NCBI GenBank assembly: GCA_012034075.1
Contig: JAAURD010000015.1
Coordinates: 1-43,343 of the forward strand
Length of the DNA: 43,343 bases
Reading direction: 5' to 3'
DNA from: Chloroflexaceae bacterium
Lineage (GTDB): Bacteria; Chloroflexota; Chloroflexia; Chloroflexales; Chloroflexaceae
Shown: positions 26,473 through 35,979 of the stretch, in pieces
Layout: the number at the start of each line of letters is the position of its first letter
Position numbering within the stretch: the first letter of the stretch is position 1
Notes under the pieces: generated by a model
Databases searched by the model: none
What the model saw: the letters and a program-made list of their open reading frames with translations, nothing else
Told to the model about the DNA's origin: nothing
Translations under genes and position numbers: made by a program

Positions 26473-27115
26473 CAACACGCTCCATCACAATGTGATTGGC
26501 AATAGCGGGCGAAAGCGAAAGATGTTGATCGCCAACAGCTACCAGTAACACGCCATCCGGGGCTATGGCCAGTACATGCAACAACGTGCCAGGACGAATA
26601 AGCTGTGCCTGTAAAAAGCTCTTGACCGCTTCATCGGCAATAATATCGGTGATGCGACCGGCCTGCCCAACGGCAAACGCCGTTAATGATTGAGCCAGCG
26701 CCGTTGCCGCAATATGTTGGGTATAAGATATTGGTTCATGCTGGGGGCTTTCGGGCGGGTAGTTCAAAAAGAGCGCCAGTCGTTCAATCAGTGTATCCGA
26801 AGTGACATGTTCCAGATGACAGGCAATCTCTTCCGAGTCTTCTACGCCAATCCCCAGCTTTTCCACCAGAAAGACTTCCCACAGGCGACGACGAAACAGC
26901 ACGCGTTGGGCAATCGTCTCGCCCTGCGGGGTCAGGGTAACCCCTTTGTAGGGTTGGTATTCAATCAACTCGCGTTCGGCCAGCTTGCGGCACATCTCAT
27001 TGGCAGAGGCGGGTGAAATGGTGAGTCGCTGGGCCAGCGTCGAGAGTGGCACCGGCTGATCATGCTGGCGCAAGAGCGCAATCGATATGAGATACATTTC
27101 GGTGCTTTCGGTCAA
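26462..27115 (-). CDS. DtxR/MntR-family metal-dependent transcriptional regulator
   Basis: 217 residues. N-terminal winged helix (E-M-Y-L-I-S-I-A-L-L, L-T-I-S-P-A-S-A-N-E-M near residue 32), the dimerisation/metal region with E-D-S-E-E-I-A-C-H-L-E-H (near 92-103), and a C-terminal SH3-like FeoA domain from ~150. The length and FeoA domain favour the iron type (IdeR/DtxR) over short MntR, and it heads an operon with feoA and feoB. A TTG start at 27115 is chosen because GGGAAACAGC precedes it and the family N-terminus aligns; ATG at 27097 is the alternative. Confidence 0.88.
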   Translation of the reverse strand: MTESTEMYLISIALLRQHDQPVPLSTLAQRLTISPASANEMCRKLAERELIEYQPYKGVTLTPQGETIAQRVLFRRRLWEVFLVEKLGIGVEDSEEIACHLEHVTSDTLIERLALFLNYPPESPQHEPISYTQHIAATALAQSLTAFAVGQAGRITDIIADEAVKSFLQAQLIRPGTLLHVLAIAPDGVLLVAVGDQHLSLSPAIANHIVMERVDES

Positions 27116-27178
27116 GCTGTTTCCCTTTGTGTCACAGATCGATACTCTGGCAAACCAGAATAAAACCGCGGTGAATTG

Positions 27179-27193
27179 TTGGGTAACCCTTAA
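27179..27193 (-). promoter_or_regulatory. Possible DtxR-type operator at the dtxR-feo promoter
   Basis: The minus strand reads TTAAGGGTTACCCAA, with a perfect GGGT-T-ACCC core and TTA/AA ends resembling iron-box half-sites. It covers the expected transcription start of the promoter at 27199-27226, where binding would block the operon. The match to published DtxR boxes is only partial. Confidence 0.45.
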
Positions 27194-27198
27194 CGAGC

Positions 27199-27226
27199 AT
27201 TATAGCACGGTCCTGATCTTTGTCAA
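27199..27226 (-). promoter_or_regulatory. Sigma-70-type promoter of the dtxR-DUF2085-feo operon
   Basis: TTGACA (27226-27221), 16 bases, TATAAT (27204-27199) with TGC in front, on the minus strand. This is a near-consensus promoter with an extended -10, about 85 bases upstream of the regulator start. Confidence 0.8.
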
Positions 27227-27425
27227 GAGAAACGTATAATATGTCATACCGGCTCGCCTTGTACCACTCTATGACAGACATACGGAGCGGTACAGCATGC
27301 TGTACCGAACATCAGTTCTCAGGAAGAACAACAACCGGCGAGCAGAACGCAAATTGGTATGAGCAATGAGGCAATCAATGGTTCTAAAAGAGAGCAGCGC
27401 ATGCAACCGGATAGCTGTTTCGGCT
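27227..27425. other. Intergenic stretch between trmD and the dtxR promoter
   Basis: Contains the perfect 18-bp palindrome GGTACAGCATGCTGTACC at 27289-27306, related in its centre to palindromes at 11187 and 37417. No gene is supported; an open frame across the trmD 3' end is a shadow. Confidence 0.5.
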
Positions 27426-28214
27426 TTACCTATCGGGCGGTTGCCATCCCAGACTGATGAGGAAACGCAGATCATCAGCGGTGAGCAGGCCGTCACGCGC
27501 ACTGCGGGTAAGAACATCGGGCCGTTGCATGAGGGTGCGTTGCAGGCGTTGCTGCCGCCGCCAGAGCGCGACCTGACCATGGTGACCGGAGAGCAGCACG
27601 GGGGGCACGGCCTGGCCTTCCCAGATAGCTGGACGGGTGTAATGGGGATATTCGAGCAGACCATCGCTAAAGCTCTCTTCTGCCAATGATTCGGGATCAA
27701 GCACCCCTGGCACCAACCGGCTGACCGCATCGACAAGGACCATCGCAGCGAGTTCGCCACCGGTTAAGATATAATCGCCAATGCTCACCTCACGGTCAAT
27801 CAGGGTCGTGCGCACCCGCTCATCGATTCCTTCATAGTGCCCGCATACCAGCACTATACGTGGATACTGTGCTAGTTCAGTCGCCATGCTCTGGGTCAAT
27901 GGCTCACCATCGGGACTCATAAGGAGCACCAGCGGTTGCAACGTGGAGGTCTGTTCTTCGGGGGGATGATCTGTGAGCGGAGAACCACGAACTGCACGCA
28001 GGGCCGCAGCGAGCGGCTCTGCTTTCATGACCATACCAGCACCGCCACCGTAGGGCGCATCATCGGTCGTTCGATGGCGGTCGGTGGCATAGTCACGAAT
28101 GTTATGGATGTCAATCTCGATAAAACCGGCTTGCTGTGCCCTTTTCAGAATGCTTTCGGTCAATGGTCCATCAAACATCGATGGAAAAAGAGTCAGAATC
28201 GCAAAGTGGATCAC
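27426..28214 (-). CDS. trmD: tRNA (guanine-N1)-methyltransferase TrmD
   Basis: 262 residues. The start [11 protein letters not shown], then [36 protein letters not shown] and [12 protein letters not shown] are TrmD hallmarks; the last two form the SAM-binding knot. It methylates G37 next to the anticodon in tRNAs reading CUN, CCN and CGG. A GTG start at 28214 forms a GTGA overlap with the upstream hydrolase stop. It is away from the usual rpsP-rimM-rplS neighbours. Confidence 0.96.
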   Translation of the reverse strand: MIHFAILTLFPSMFDGPLTESILKRAQQAGFIEIDIHNIRDYATDRHRTTDDAPYGGGAGMVMKAEPLAAALRAVRGSPLTDHPPEEQTSTLQPLVLLMSPDGEPLTQSMATELAQYPRIVLVCGHYEGIDERVRTTLIDREVSIGDYILTGGELAAMVLVDAVSRLVPGVLDPESLAEESFSDGLLEYPHYTRPAIWEGQAVPPVLLSGHHGQVALWRRQQRLQRTLMQRPDVLTRSARDGLLTADDLRFLISLGWQPPDR

Positions 28215-29128
28215 TCAATGCTCTTCAGGTATTGATCAAAAAAGTCACTCACTCGATCAACATAGACACAGCGGTCGGCAAAATACGCACCACAGTGCTC
28301 ACTGCCCTCATGCAGCCAGAGATAGCGCGGTTCACCAGCGGCTGCATAGAGCTGATGGGCATGCTCAACCGGGGTGGTACTATCAGCAGTACTGTGGATC
28401 ACAAAAAGCGGCCGCGGCGCCAGATGAGCGACCATATCGATGGGACGCACCCGACTTAAATGATAGCCATGACGATGCGCAACGAGGACACCAGTCAGCG
28501 CCATCAGCGGCTCGGTCGCCACCGGCAGAACGCGACGCATCTTATGGGTAATCACATCGGTTGCGCTGGTAAACGAGCTATCTGCCACAACCGCAGCGAT
28601 ACGCGCTTCCTGGGCTGCTGCCAGAATAGCAACCGCTGCACCCATCGAGAAACCAATGACACCAATCGTTGCATTCGGCGCTCGTTCGCTGGCATAGTTC
28701 ACTGCTGTCAGCAGATCGCTTACCTCCATGCTTGCCAGGGTATTGGGCCATGGGTCCGAGCGTCCACGACCACGAAAATCAAAGAGCAATACATGGTGAC
28801 CGGCCCGCCAGAGATTCGTCCCAATGCCAAGGAGATCAGGCTTTGCACCGACATGGCTATGACAGCCAATCACAACACTTTGGGCTTCGGGGTGGGGTAG
28901 CCACCAGGCGCTAAGATTGAGTTGATCGGGCGTGGTGAGTTCAACTTCCTCAAATGGGACACCAAGTTCCCATGGTGTAAAGGTGTAATCATCCTTGAAC
29001 ACACGCCGTGGTATCGGATTGATCTGATCACTGGCATACCAGGCGAGGCCCAGTACACCACCGGCCGCACTGGCAGCACCAACCGCCGTACTTAAAAGTA
29101 ATGACATCGGAGGGGGAGAACGGTCCAT
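28211..29128 (-). CDS. Alpha/beta hydrolase with N-terminal membrane anchor
   Basis: 305 residues. A hydrophobic stretch at residues ~8-27 is a probable membrane anchor. The hydrolase domain has the oxyanion-side [15 protein letters not shown], the nucleophile elbow G-F-S-M-G near residue 163, an acid in H-S-T-A-D-S and the histidine in G-S-E-H-C-G. Complete triad, so probably an active esterase or peptidase-like enzyme; the substrate cannot be told. ATG at 29128 has GGAGG nine bases upstream. It is co-transcribed with trmD through a GTGA overlap. Confidence 0.88.
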   Translation of the reverse strand: MDRSPPPMSLLLSTAVGAASAAGGVLGLAWYASDQINPIPRRVFKDDYTFTPWELGVPFEEVELTTPDQLNLSAWWLPHPEAQSVVIGCHSHVGAKPDLLGIGTNLWRAGHHVLLFDFRGRGRSDPWPNTLASMEVSDLLTAVNYASERAPNATIGVIGFSMGAAVAILAAAQEARIAAVVADSSFTSATDVITHKMRRVLPVATEPLMALTGVLVAHRHGYHLSRVRPIDMVAHLAPRPLFVIHSTADSTTPVEHAHQLYAAAGEPRYLWLHEGSEHCGAYFADRCVYVDRVSDFFDQYLKSIE

Positions 29129-29222
29129 AGGCAATAACCTCCAACCCTGCAAGAAGTTCGTATTGGGAAATCCGGGAACATGTTTCGGATTGAATGTGTC
29201 TGGTGATACAAGATTTGTTCAT

Positions 29223-29251
29223 ATAGTAGCATTCTTTTGCATACCTGTCAA
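29223..29251 (-). promoter_or_regulatory. Promoter of the hydrolase-trmD unit
   Basis: On the minus strand TTGACA (29251-29246), 17 bases, TACTAT (29228-29223) with TGC in front. It lies about 95 bases upstream of the hydrolase start. Its -35 lies only 3 bases from the -35 of the divergent promoter at 29255. Confidence 0.75.
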
Positions 29252-29254
29252 GGT

Positions 29255-29284
29255 TTGACGTTCCCTGAACGATCCTGCTACAAT
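29255..29284 (+). promoter_or_regulatory. Promoter of the CopZ-like gene
   Basis: TTGACG (29255-29260), 18 bases, TACAAT (29279-29284) preceded by TGC. The -35 elements of this and the leftward promoter are almost touching, so the two units probably compete for polymerase. Confidence 0.7.
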
Positions 29285-29317
29285 ACATCCTGGAGTAACC
29301 AAGCAAGAGGAGTTGTT

Positions 29318-29532
29318 ATGCAAATCGATCAGTTTTTAGTTCCACAATGATGTGTCAACACTGCATCAAGGCAATCACCAGCGAGGTAAAAGCAATCCCA
29401 GGCGTGCAAGATGTCCAGGCCAATCTCGATGATCACTCGGTACGGGTGCAACACGATGGTCATGCCAGTGTTAGCGACCTGATTGCGGCTATCAATGAGG
29501 CTGGCTACGATGAGGTTTCGGTGTTGGCCTGA
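29318..29532 (+). CDS. CopZ-like heavy-metal-associated (HMA) domain protein, frameshifted
   Basis: About 71 residues when joined. AAGAGGAG precedes ATG 29318 (M-Q-I-D-Q-F-L-V-P), which reaches a stop at 29348. The frame opening at 29347 continues M-M-C-Q-H-C-I-K-A-I, with the family C-x-x-C, then P-G-V-Q-D-V-Q-A-N-L and I-N-E-A-G-Y-D. The two parts together equal a complete HMA domain, so one base is missing near 29340-29346. HMA chaperones carry copper or another soft metal to P-type ATPases; no ATPase gene is in the window. As written the first part could also be a 10-codon leader coupled by ATGATG. Confidence 0.85.
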
Positions 29533-29549
29533 GGTACAGGGCTTGAGTA

Positions 29550-30785
29550 TCAGTATATCCAGGCACGAATGTCATACAGTGTAACCCGTGGCCGTTGTTG
29601 ATGCTGACGATAGAGACGGGTTTTGAACTGTTGCAGCTGTGCCTGGATCTCGGCAGGTGCAGGTGTCGCAATCCCCAGTCGGTGCATTTGCTGAGCATAG
29701 GCACTGTCGGCGATGGTGACGATTGGCGAAAGGTAAACGATATCGGACTGGTCCAGCGACATGGCGTGCAGTGTCTGCAACGTCTGATCGATGTGCTCCT
29801 GAAACCGCCAGTTCCCGCCCACCCCCGCTAGCACAATGATACCCACGCTGATGCCAGTTGCTTTGATGGTTTGCACTGCATCAATACATGCTTGCGGTGA
29901 ACCGGGTTTGTTCAGCCACTCAAACAACGTGGTATCGCCCGTCTCCAGACCAATGTAAATCCGCTTCAAGCCCAGTGCAGCCAGTTCCGCATAATCGCTC
30001 AGGGTTTTGCGTTCAGCGCCAAAGATATCCAGAAACGAATAGATGCCCTCGAACCTGGTATGCTCATCGCCCTGGTTACCACCGCCACCGGCCCCAATCG
30101 AAAAAGACTCATGGACACTACCCAGTAGCTCAACCAGGCGCCGCTGAGGAATAATAAGCGCATTGGCATCGGCCAGAAAGATCGATTTGCGCAAGCCCAA
30201 TGAACGCCCGAAAAACGCCTTCACCGCTGCGATATGCTGCCGAAACTCCTGCACCGATTTCATATGGAAGCGACGGTCACGGTAAAAATCACAAAAGGTA
30301 CACTGGTTCCAGGTACAGCCTTCGGTGGCCTGCAGCACCACGGCTAGATAGTGGTCTGGCGGCAGAATACTCACCGGGCGATAGATCGCATTGAATCGTG
30401 TCCGTTCAGCTTCCAGTGAGGTCACATCCCAGGCCAGTATCGCATCAAACCATGCCCGTGTGGCCTGCTCCAGGTGTGGTTCAAGCGCCTGCTTGATAGC
30501 GTCTGTCTGATGCCCGATAGCAGAGAGCAGGGCATCGCGTTCGGCTGGCTCAAGCACTTCCAGAGTTGTTGAGCGGTCGGTATGAACCGCTTTTTTCAGC
30601 ACATCGTTTTGCAGCCCCCGCTTATAGTGTACCCCATTCAAGAACGCACCAATCAGGCGCCCATCGCGATCAAACGAAAAGATCGACTGATGGTTCACCG
30701 AAATCGTCAACGAGAACGGGCGTACCGTCAGAAAGAGCCGCCCAAACCCAGCAAGGTCATAGACGATAGGTTCTCTGGTGTGCAT
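29550..30785 (-). CDS. Radical SAM protein
   Basis: 411 residues. The iron-sulphur cluster motif is C-T-W-N-Q-C-T-F-C (C-x4-C-x2-C, near residue 156) followed by D-F-Y-R. Further down are A-D-A-N-A-L, G-L-K-R-I-Y-I-G-L-E-T-G-D and V-G-I-I-V-L-A-G-V-G-G, the usual barrel strands of Elp3/HemN-like radical SAM enzymes. The spacing with four residues between the first cysteines is not the standard C-x3-C. The first ~130 residues have no known domain. Starts at ATG 30785, 7 bases after the dehydrogenase stop, with a weak ribosome site. The substrate is unknown. Confidence 0.85.
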   Translation of the reverse strand: MHTREPIVYDLAGFGRLFLTVRPFSLTISVNHQSIFSFDRDGRLIGAFLNGVHYKRGLQNDVLKKAVHTDRSTTLEVLEPAERDALLSAIGHQTDAIKQALEPHLEQATRAWFDAILAWDVTSLEAERTRFNAIYRPVSILPPDHYLAVVLQATEGCTWNQCTFCDFYRDRRFHMKSVQEFRQHIAAVKAFFGRSLGLRKSIFLADANALIIPQRRLVELLGSVHESFSIGAGGGGNQGDEHTRFEGIYSFLDIFGAERKTLSDYAELAALGLKRIYIGLETGDTTLFEWLNKPGSPQACIDAVQTIKATGISVGIIVLAGVGGNWRFQEHIDQTLQTLHAMSLDQSDIVYLSPIVTIADSAYAQQMHRLGIATPAPAEIQAQLQQFKTRLYRQHQQRPRVTLYDIRAWIY

Positions 30786-30792
30786 GTCTTTT

Positions 30793-31740
30793 TTACGGTT
30801 CAAGCAAGATTTTCAGTTGTCCGTGGGCCGCCTCAAATGCTTGCAAACCCTCGCTCAAAGGAAAGCGCCCGCTGATCAGCGGTGCCGTCTCAATCAGCCC
30901 ACGCTCTAGTAAACGCAAAGCCGGCGCAAATGGCCCACAGCGTGAACCGATGAGCGATACCTCATCCACTACGACCATACTCAAATTCAATTGCGTATCT
31001 GCGTGGAAGGTGCTTTTTAAGATCATCCGTCCCCGTGGTCGCACCAGACGACGAGCCGTATCTAAACCGCCCGGTTGACCGGTACAATCAACCACCAGAT
31101 CGAACCCGGTTTCGGTTATTTCATCCGTATGGATACACCGGATGCCCTGTCGCTGAAACAGCGACCACCGCTCCGGGTGTCGTCCCACCAGCGTCAAATC
31201 GCAGCCGAGCAGACGTAATACCTGCACAATCAGCGATCCCAGTTTGCCATCACCCACCACAGCCAACCGTTCCGTCGGACGGATATGCGCCTGCTGAATA
31301 ATCTCCAACGCAGCCGCCAGCGGTTCCACAAAGACAGCGGCTTCATCGGGGATAGCAGCCGGCACCGGCAGCAAACAGGCAATTGGGAGCAAAAAAGCCT
31401 CGGCCATCACTCCATCGCGTTGATAAATACCTAGGGTGGTACGGTTGGGGCAGTGCGATACATCACCACGCAAACAGACGGGGCAGGTACGACAGGCGGC
31501 ATTGATTTCACCAACCACCCGCTGACCGATCCACGCCGTATCATCGCACTCAACCACCGTGCCCACAAACTCATGGCCCAGCACCCCCCGAAACCCCATA
31601 TACCCACGCATAATCTCAACATCGGTATTGCAAATGCCAATCAGATTCGGCTCTATCACGGCTTCACCGGGGATAAGCTGTGGTCTGGGATAGGTATTAA
31701 CGAGGTGCAGTTCGTGCTCAAAAAACAGTGCTTGCATCAT
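30793..31740 (-). CDS. Zinc-dependent medium-chain alcohol dehydrogenase
   Basis: 315 residues. Catalytic-zinc residues are visible in G-I-C-N-T-D and G-H-E-F-V-G, the structural-zinc cysteines in C-R-T-C-P-V-C-L-R-G-D-V-S-H-C, and the NAD(P)-binding fold at V-V-G-D-G-K-L-G-S-L near residue 168. It is shorter than typical 340-350 aa members. ATG 31740 or 31737 follows GGTGAGAAG; the long in-frame upstream extension has no ribosome site. Co-transcribed with the radical SAM gene. Substrate unknown. Confidence 0.9.
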   Translation of the reverse strand: MMQALFFEHELHLVNTYPRPQLIPGEAVIEPNLIGICNTDVEIMRGYMGFRGVLGHEFVGTVVECDDTAWIGQRVVGEINAACRTCPVCLRGDVSHCPNRTTLGIYQRDGVMAEAFLLPIACLLPVPAAIPDEAAVFVEPLAAALEIIQQAHIRPTERLAVVGDGKLGSLIVQVLRLLGCDLTLVGRHPERWSLFQRQGIRCIHTDEITETGFDLVVDCTGQPGGLDTARRLVRPRGRMILKSTFHADTQLNLSMVVVDEVSLIGSRCGPFAPALRLLERGLIETAPLISGRFPLSEGLQAFEAAHGQLKILLEP

Positions 31741-31879
31741 CTTCTCACCATGAGTGCAATCGACCAGTCCAGGGCCATTGCGCTCCGATACATATCGTTT
31801 CCCATTCGTTGCCTGTAGTATACGTCGGAATGGTCTGCTCTGGCAAATAAGGCAAGGCGAAAACCCATACCCTGACACA

Positions 31880-31915
31880 ACAAAAAGGGAAACATCCTGG
31901 GTTTGATGTTTCCCC
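31880..31915 (-). terminator. Rho-independent terminator after the DJ-1/PfpI gene
   Basis: On the minus strand GGGAAACATC (31914-31905) pairs perfectly with GATGTTTCCC (31896-31887), followed by TTTTTG. It lies about 60 bases past the stop of the gene at 31974-32549. Confidence 0.85.
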
Positions 31916-31973
31916 TGCTCAGCAGAGCGCCGAGCACTGCTTAACCAGGTATACAACGCATGAACATCACATC

Positions 31974-32549
31974 TTACCCTTCAATCCGCGTGCCAAGCAC
32001 CTTGAGAAAGGCAGCCATCCACGCCGGGTGCGCAGGCCATGCCGGCGCAGTTACCAGATTGCCATCCACATACGCTTGATCCACCGGAATATCCTGATAC
32101 GTGCCTCCTGCACGAGTTACATCTGGCCCACATGCCGGGTATGCCGAACAGCCCTTGCCTTCAAGCACACCGGCCGCCGTCAGCACCAGCGCACCATGGC
32201 ACACCGCCGCGATCGGTTTGTTGGTGGCCGCAAAATGGCGCGTTATCTCCAGCACACGCTCATTCAAACGAATATATTCCGGTGCCCGACCACCCGGAAT
32301 CACCAGGGCATCATAGTCTTCCGGGTTAATCTCAGCAAAAGTAGCATTCAGGGCAAAGTTATGGCCCGGTTTCTCACTGTACGTCTGATCGCCTTCAAAA
32401 TCATGAATGGCAGTACGTACTGTCTGACCACTTACTTTGTCCGGGCAGACCGCATGCACTTCGTGACCAACCGTCAACAGTGTTTGGAACGGCACCATCA
32501 CTTCATAGTCTTCAACATAGTCACCAACCAGCATCAAAATGCGTTTCAT
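31974..32549 (-). CDS. DJ-1/PfpI family protein
   Basis: 191 residues. The family glutamate is in D-Y-V-E-D-Y-E near residue 13-17, the strand L-V-I-P-G-G-R-A-P near 82, and the nucleophilic cysteine in A-V-C-H-G-A near residue 118. Such proteins act as deglycase-like, amidase-like or stress proteins; assignment below family level is not possible. ATG at 32549 has GAGGAG upstream. It is a single-gene unit ending in the terminator at 31880-31915. Confidence 0.92.
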   Translation of the reverse strand: MKRILMLVGDYVEDYEVMVPFQTLLTVGHEVHAVCPDKVSGQTVRTAIHDFEGDQTYSEKPGHNFALNATFAEINPEDYDALVIPGGRAPEYIRLNERVLEITRHFAATNKPIAAVCHGALVLTAAGVLEGKGCSAYPACGPDVTRAGGTYQDIPVDQAYVDGNLVTAPAWPAHPAWMAAFLKVLGTRIEG

Positions 32550-32694
32550 TGCACGTATCTCCTCTGTTCAAGATGCTTCATTGCATCAATCATTTGCTCA
32601 TAATGTCAAGTATAGCATATGCCAGTACATCTTGCCAACGCAAGCAAGCAGCACATACTTGCATCAGTGGGGCAGCATAACCGGCCATCTGGCC

Positions 32695-34853
32695 CTATAC
32701 CCCATTGATAATAATCACCGGGCACGGCGTATGCTCCAGAATCCGCTCAACCCGCCGGCCCAGATAGAGATGTTGTGATCCTGATCGAACATTTGTACCA
32801 AGAATAATCAGATCAACCTTATTCTGCGCGCGGTCTCCAGAATAACCGTCTCCGGATCCGGCCCAAGGCGCACCTCAGCCACGGTTTTAATGCCAAACCA
32901 CTCACCCATTGTCCGTAATTCATCCACAATCTGATGACCAATGCCAAACTGGCGTTCCAAAAACGTTTCCTGGGCATCATAGCGCAAACTATTGGTGTTT
33001 TGGGTAACGACTTTCAGCACCATGACTTCTTCATCACCAGTCGAAGCCAGCGAAAATCCGACCTCCGCTGCGCGTTTGCTCGCCACCGACCCATTCGTTG
33101 GCACCAAAATACTGCGTGGTTGCCAATCCGGCGGCATCGGCCCCGCATGCACCAGCATCGTCGGGCAGGGTGAAGCTCGCACTACATAATCCACAAAAGG
33201 TGTGAACAAAATATCTGAGCGATTATCTTTGTCGGGTGATCCCAGCACCATCAAATCATAATCTTTCTGCGCTTCAGCCAGAATAACATCGGCCGCATTG
33301 CTGCCAGTCACCACCTTTTTCTGCAAAATATCGGTTGGGAAAAATCGCCGATTTAAACGTTGCAAAAAGGCATGGCTCTGGTTGCGTTCGTTATGGTCAG
33401 TCACCGTCAGCAGCGTAATTGCCAACTCACTCCGTGCCCGAATGCGCTGCAACACCACCGCCTCAATTGCCTGAATCTGCCCTTTCTCATCGTCGTCACG
33501 CCGTCGCACTGGCAGCAGCACCCGATGAACATTCGCAATCAGACTCTCCTGGAGCAACTCCTCTCGTTTCAAGCGTTCCAGTTCCTGCGCTTCGGAACGC
33601 ACATGGGTTAAGGCCCAGCGCAACATCGTCGGTGCAAGCATAGAAGCGACAATCGCTGCTACCACAATAATCGTGAACATATCCTGGCTTAAAATACCAA
33701 ACGAAAGCCCAATGCTCGCAATAATGATATCAACTGCGCCACGCGCATTGAGTGCCGCCCCAAACGACAGGCTGGTCCAGCGATCACGCTTGCCTATCAA
33801 TCGTGCGCCTAGAAAGGCCCCGGCGGTCTTGCCAAAAAAGGCCACCAGAAACACCAGCACCGTAATCAATAACAGCGTGGGATCAAGCAAGCGTAAGATA
33901 TTGACCTTGAGACCGGCCACCGCAAAAAAGATCGGCGCAAAGATACCCAGCGTCAACCCCTCCAACCGGTCCACCGCCTCTTCGGGGAGGGTCGGCATCT
34001 GGCTAAACAAAATACCCACCACAAATGCCCCAAGTACGGCCTCCAGATGCAGCATTTTGCAGATACTACCAAACGCAAAGGCCAGCACCACCATCAGAGT
34101 CAACACATCATAGCGACTCTTGATCTCACTCTGCGCAAATGTCAACAGTCGCTCCACCAGCACCCGGCCCAGCGTGAGACTCACCAGCAGAAAGAGCAGC
34201 ACGCCGCCAATTGCCTCGACCACACTCCACAGCGTAATTGCCGTACCAGCCGCAAGTCCCACCACAATCGAGAACATAATCCAGGCAACCGTATCATCCA
34301 GCGTTGCTGTCGCAATAATAATCTGCCCAATATCACGACGAAACAGGTTCAAATCCATCAACACCTTGGAAATCACCGCAATTGCCGATACCGACATGGT
34401 CGTTGCCACAAACAGGCTAAACACGAGACGTTGCTCCGGGTTGCCCAGGAGCGCATCCGGCAGGGAATATGCCAGCACAAAGCCGCTGATAAAGGTAAAT
34501 ACCTGACCGCCAATGGATGTCCCAATCGCAGGCCGGAGCTTGCGCCGTATCAAGGCAACATCAATCTCCAGGCCGGTGATCAACAGCATAAAGATCGAGC
34601 CAATCAGCGCGACCGCTTCGAGCAGGTAGCCCTGTACCTCATTCTGTGGCACAATCCAGGCCCCCAGTGCCGGAAAAAGCGTACTGAGCAACGATGGCCC
34701 CAACAGCACCCCAGCCAGAATCTCACCAATCACCGACGGTTGCCCCAGACGTAAAGCAAGCTCACCCAGCAAACGTGCGACCAGCAGCAGCAATGCTATC
34801 TGGATCACCAGCGCCAGCATATCATCATGTGATGCAGGTCCAAATGTATCCAT
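32695..34853 (-). CDS. Kef-type cation/proton antiporter fused to two universal-stress domains, frameshifted
   Basis: About 719 residues when joined. Residues 1-~415 are a twelve-helix CPA2 antiporter (G-Q-P-S-V-I-G-E-I-L-A-G near 35, A-T-L-D-D-T-V-A-W near 193). After ~440 follow two Usp-type domains with L-M-V-L-G-S and S-I-L-V-P-T-N-G-S segments. The frame closes early at I-R-L-I (32808); another frame resumes N-K-V-D-L-I-I-L-G-T-N and ends P-V-I-I-I-N-G-V at 32695, completing the second Usp domain. The break is near 32824-32833 in GCGCGC, one base missing. It should exchange K+ or Na+ for protons, with the Usp tail sensing nucleotides (inference). Confidence 0.9.
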
Positions 34854-34884
34854 TCTCTACCGTTTCATCATATTTTAGCACCAG

Positions 34885-34925
34885 AGTCAAACAACAGAAG
34901 CCCCTACTCTTTGGTGAGCAGGGGC
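34885..34925 (-). terminator. Terminator after the SH3 protein gene
   Basis: On the minus strand GCCCCTGCTC (34925-34916) pairs with GAGTAGGGGC (34909-34900, one G-U pair) around a 6-base loop, followed by a T-rich TTCTGTTGTTTG. It lies about 40 bases past the stop of 34966-35520. Confidence 0.75.
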
Positions 34926-34965
34926 CAACTGGTATGACCGACCAGCAGATCCACATTATACACAA

Positions 34966-35520
34966 TTATTGTGGGTTGGGTACCAGTTCTTCACCAGCGA
35001 CCCAGCCTTGCCGACCATCGGTTGCTTGCACAAACCACCAGGTATAGCCATCAGCCGTATGCGGCCCCGAAACCAGGGTCAGTTGCGTCCCCGGATCAAA
35101 AGCAGCCTGCACATTTGACTGAAGCCCTGGCGCATCCCGACAATTGAGCGGCAATCCGCCCTCTTTGCGTACCCACGCATCGCCGCCCAGTTCAATGCCC
35201 ACCGGTAAATCTTGCTCATCGTCATCTTCGGGCTGGTTGGCCCGTTTGCGTACCGCATGCAATGCCTGCTCAACCTGGGCTAACGCTTCGGCATCGGCCG
35301 CTTCTTTGCGGGCTTCTTCCGCTTTTTTCAGCAAACCCGCGATCTTATCTTTGGTTTCGCGGCGAGCTTTGCGGGCACCTTCCACATCAGTGCTCTTCGA
35401 GCGTGCCTCAGTTACCGCTTTGCGTTTCTCTTCTAACTCACTGCCAACCTGCTGCACGCCTTGCTGCAAGGCCTTCATCGCTTCACTGACCAGTGATTTC
35501 CCTGCTTGTTTTTCAGCCAT
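34966..35520 (-). CDS. Coiled-coil protein with C-terminal bacterial SH3 domain
   Basis: 184 residues. Residues ~10-95 are long charged helices with repeated Glu/Lys/Ala (a coiled coil). Residues ~110-184 form an SH3b-type domain: L-N-C-R-D-A-P-G near 126 and G-Y-T-W-W-F-V-Q-A near 158, with Q-G-W-V-A-G-E at the end. No signal peptide or membrane segment is visible, which is unusual because SH3b domains normally sit outside the cell. ATG 35520 is preferred because AAAGGAG lies nine bases upstream. Function unknown. Confidence 0.82.
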   Translation of the reverse strand: MAEKQAGKSLVSEAMKALQQGVQQVGSELEEKRKAVTEARSKSTDVEGARKARRETKDKIAGLLKKAEEARKEAADAEALAQVEQALHAVRKRANQPEDDDEQDLPVGIELGGDAWVRKEGGLPLNCRDAPGLQSNVQAAFDPGTQLTLVSGPHTADGYTWWFVQATDGRQGWVAGEELVPNPQ

Positions 35521-35529
35521 AATCATATG

Positions 35530-35979
35530 CTCCTTTGTTTATCCGGGCAAAGGCAACGGACTTCCAACGATAGTATAGCACATCTCCTGTTCTGCTATTG
35601 GTTCGCTCACGGCGCTTACCCAGACGCCTATCAGATACTCGGCTGAAAGGAGCTGGCCCACACCTGATGTTGTTGCAAGCCGATACCCATGGAGCGCGGT
35701 TGTGCCGCACGCAGGCAGGATACCTGCGCTCTATTTGTGTGGGGTGCAATCTCCCGTCTTCCGCCCATGATTGGCTATCCCCGTACTACAAAAGCTAACA
35801 TAGTACTGTTGGTACAGTTTTATCATAGCCCAGGTCATACCATAAAGAAGTACGTATGGGTGATTGTTTTTGGTAAAAGATTCCTTTATGATAGAAGAAA
35901 GGGAATGAAATAAAGAAATCTTGCATCAGAGCGTCATGGTACTGTCGTAACATGAAAGACATGTGGAGGAATGGGCAGC
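35530..35979. other. Intergenic stretch with nested inverted repeats and two promoters
   Basis: 35657-35663 (CCCACAC) pairs with 35737-35743 (GTGTGGG); inside, GAGCGC (35692-35697) pairs with GCGCTC (35726-35731), and GCAGG (35711-35715) pairs with CCTGC (35723-35727) as a competing stem. On the minus strand TGCTATACT near 35577 is an extended -10 for the SH3 gene. No coding frame is supported. Confidence 0.5.
35864..35892 (+). promoter_or_regulatory. Candidate promoter of the CAP protein gene
   Basis: TTGTTT (35864-35869), 17 bases, TATGAT (35887-35892), in an AT-rich stretch about 90 bases upstream of the start codon. Confidence 0.5.
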
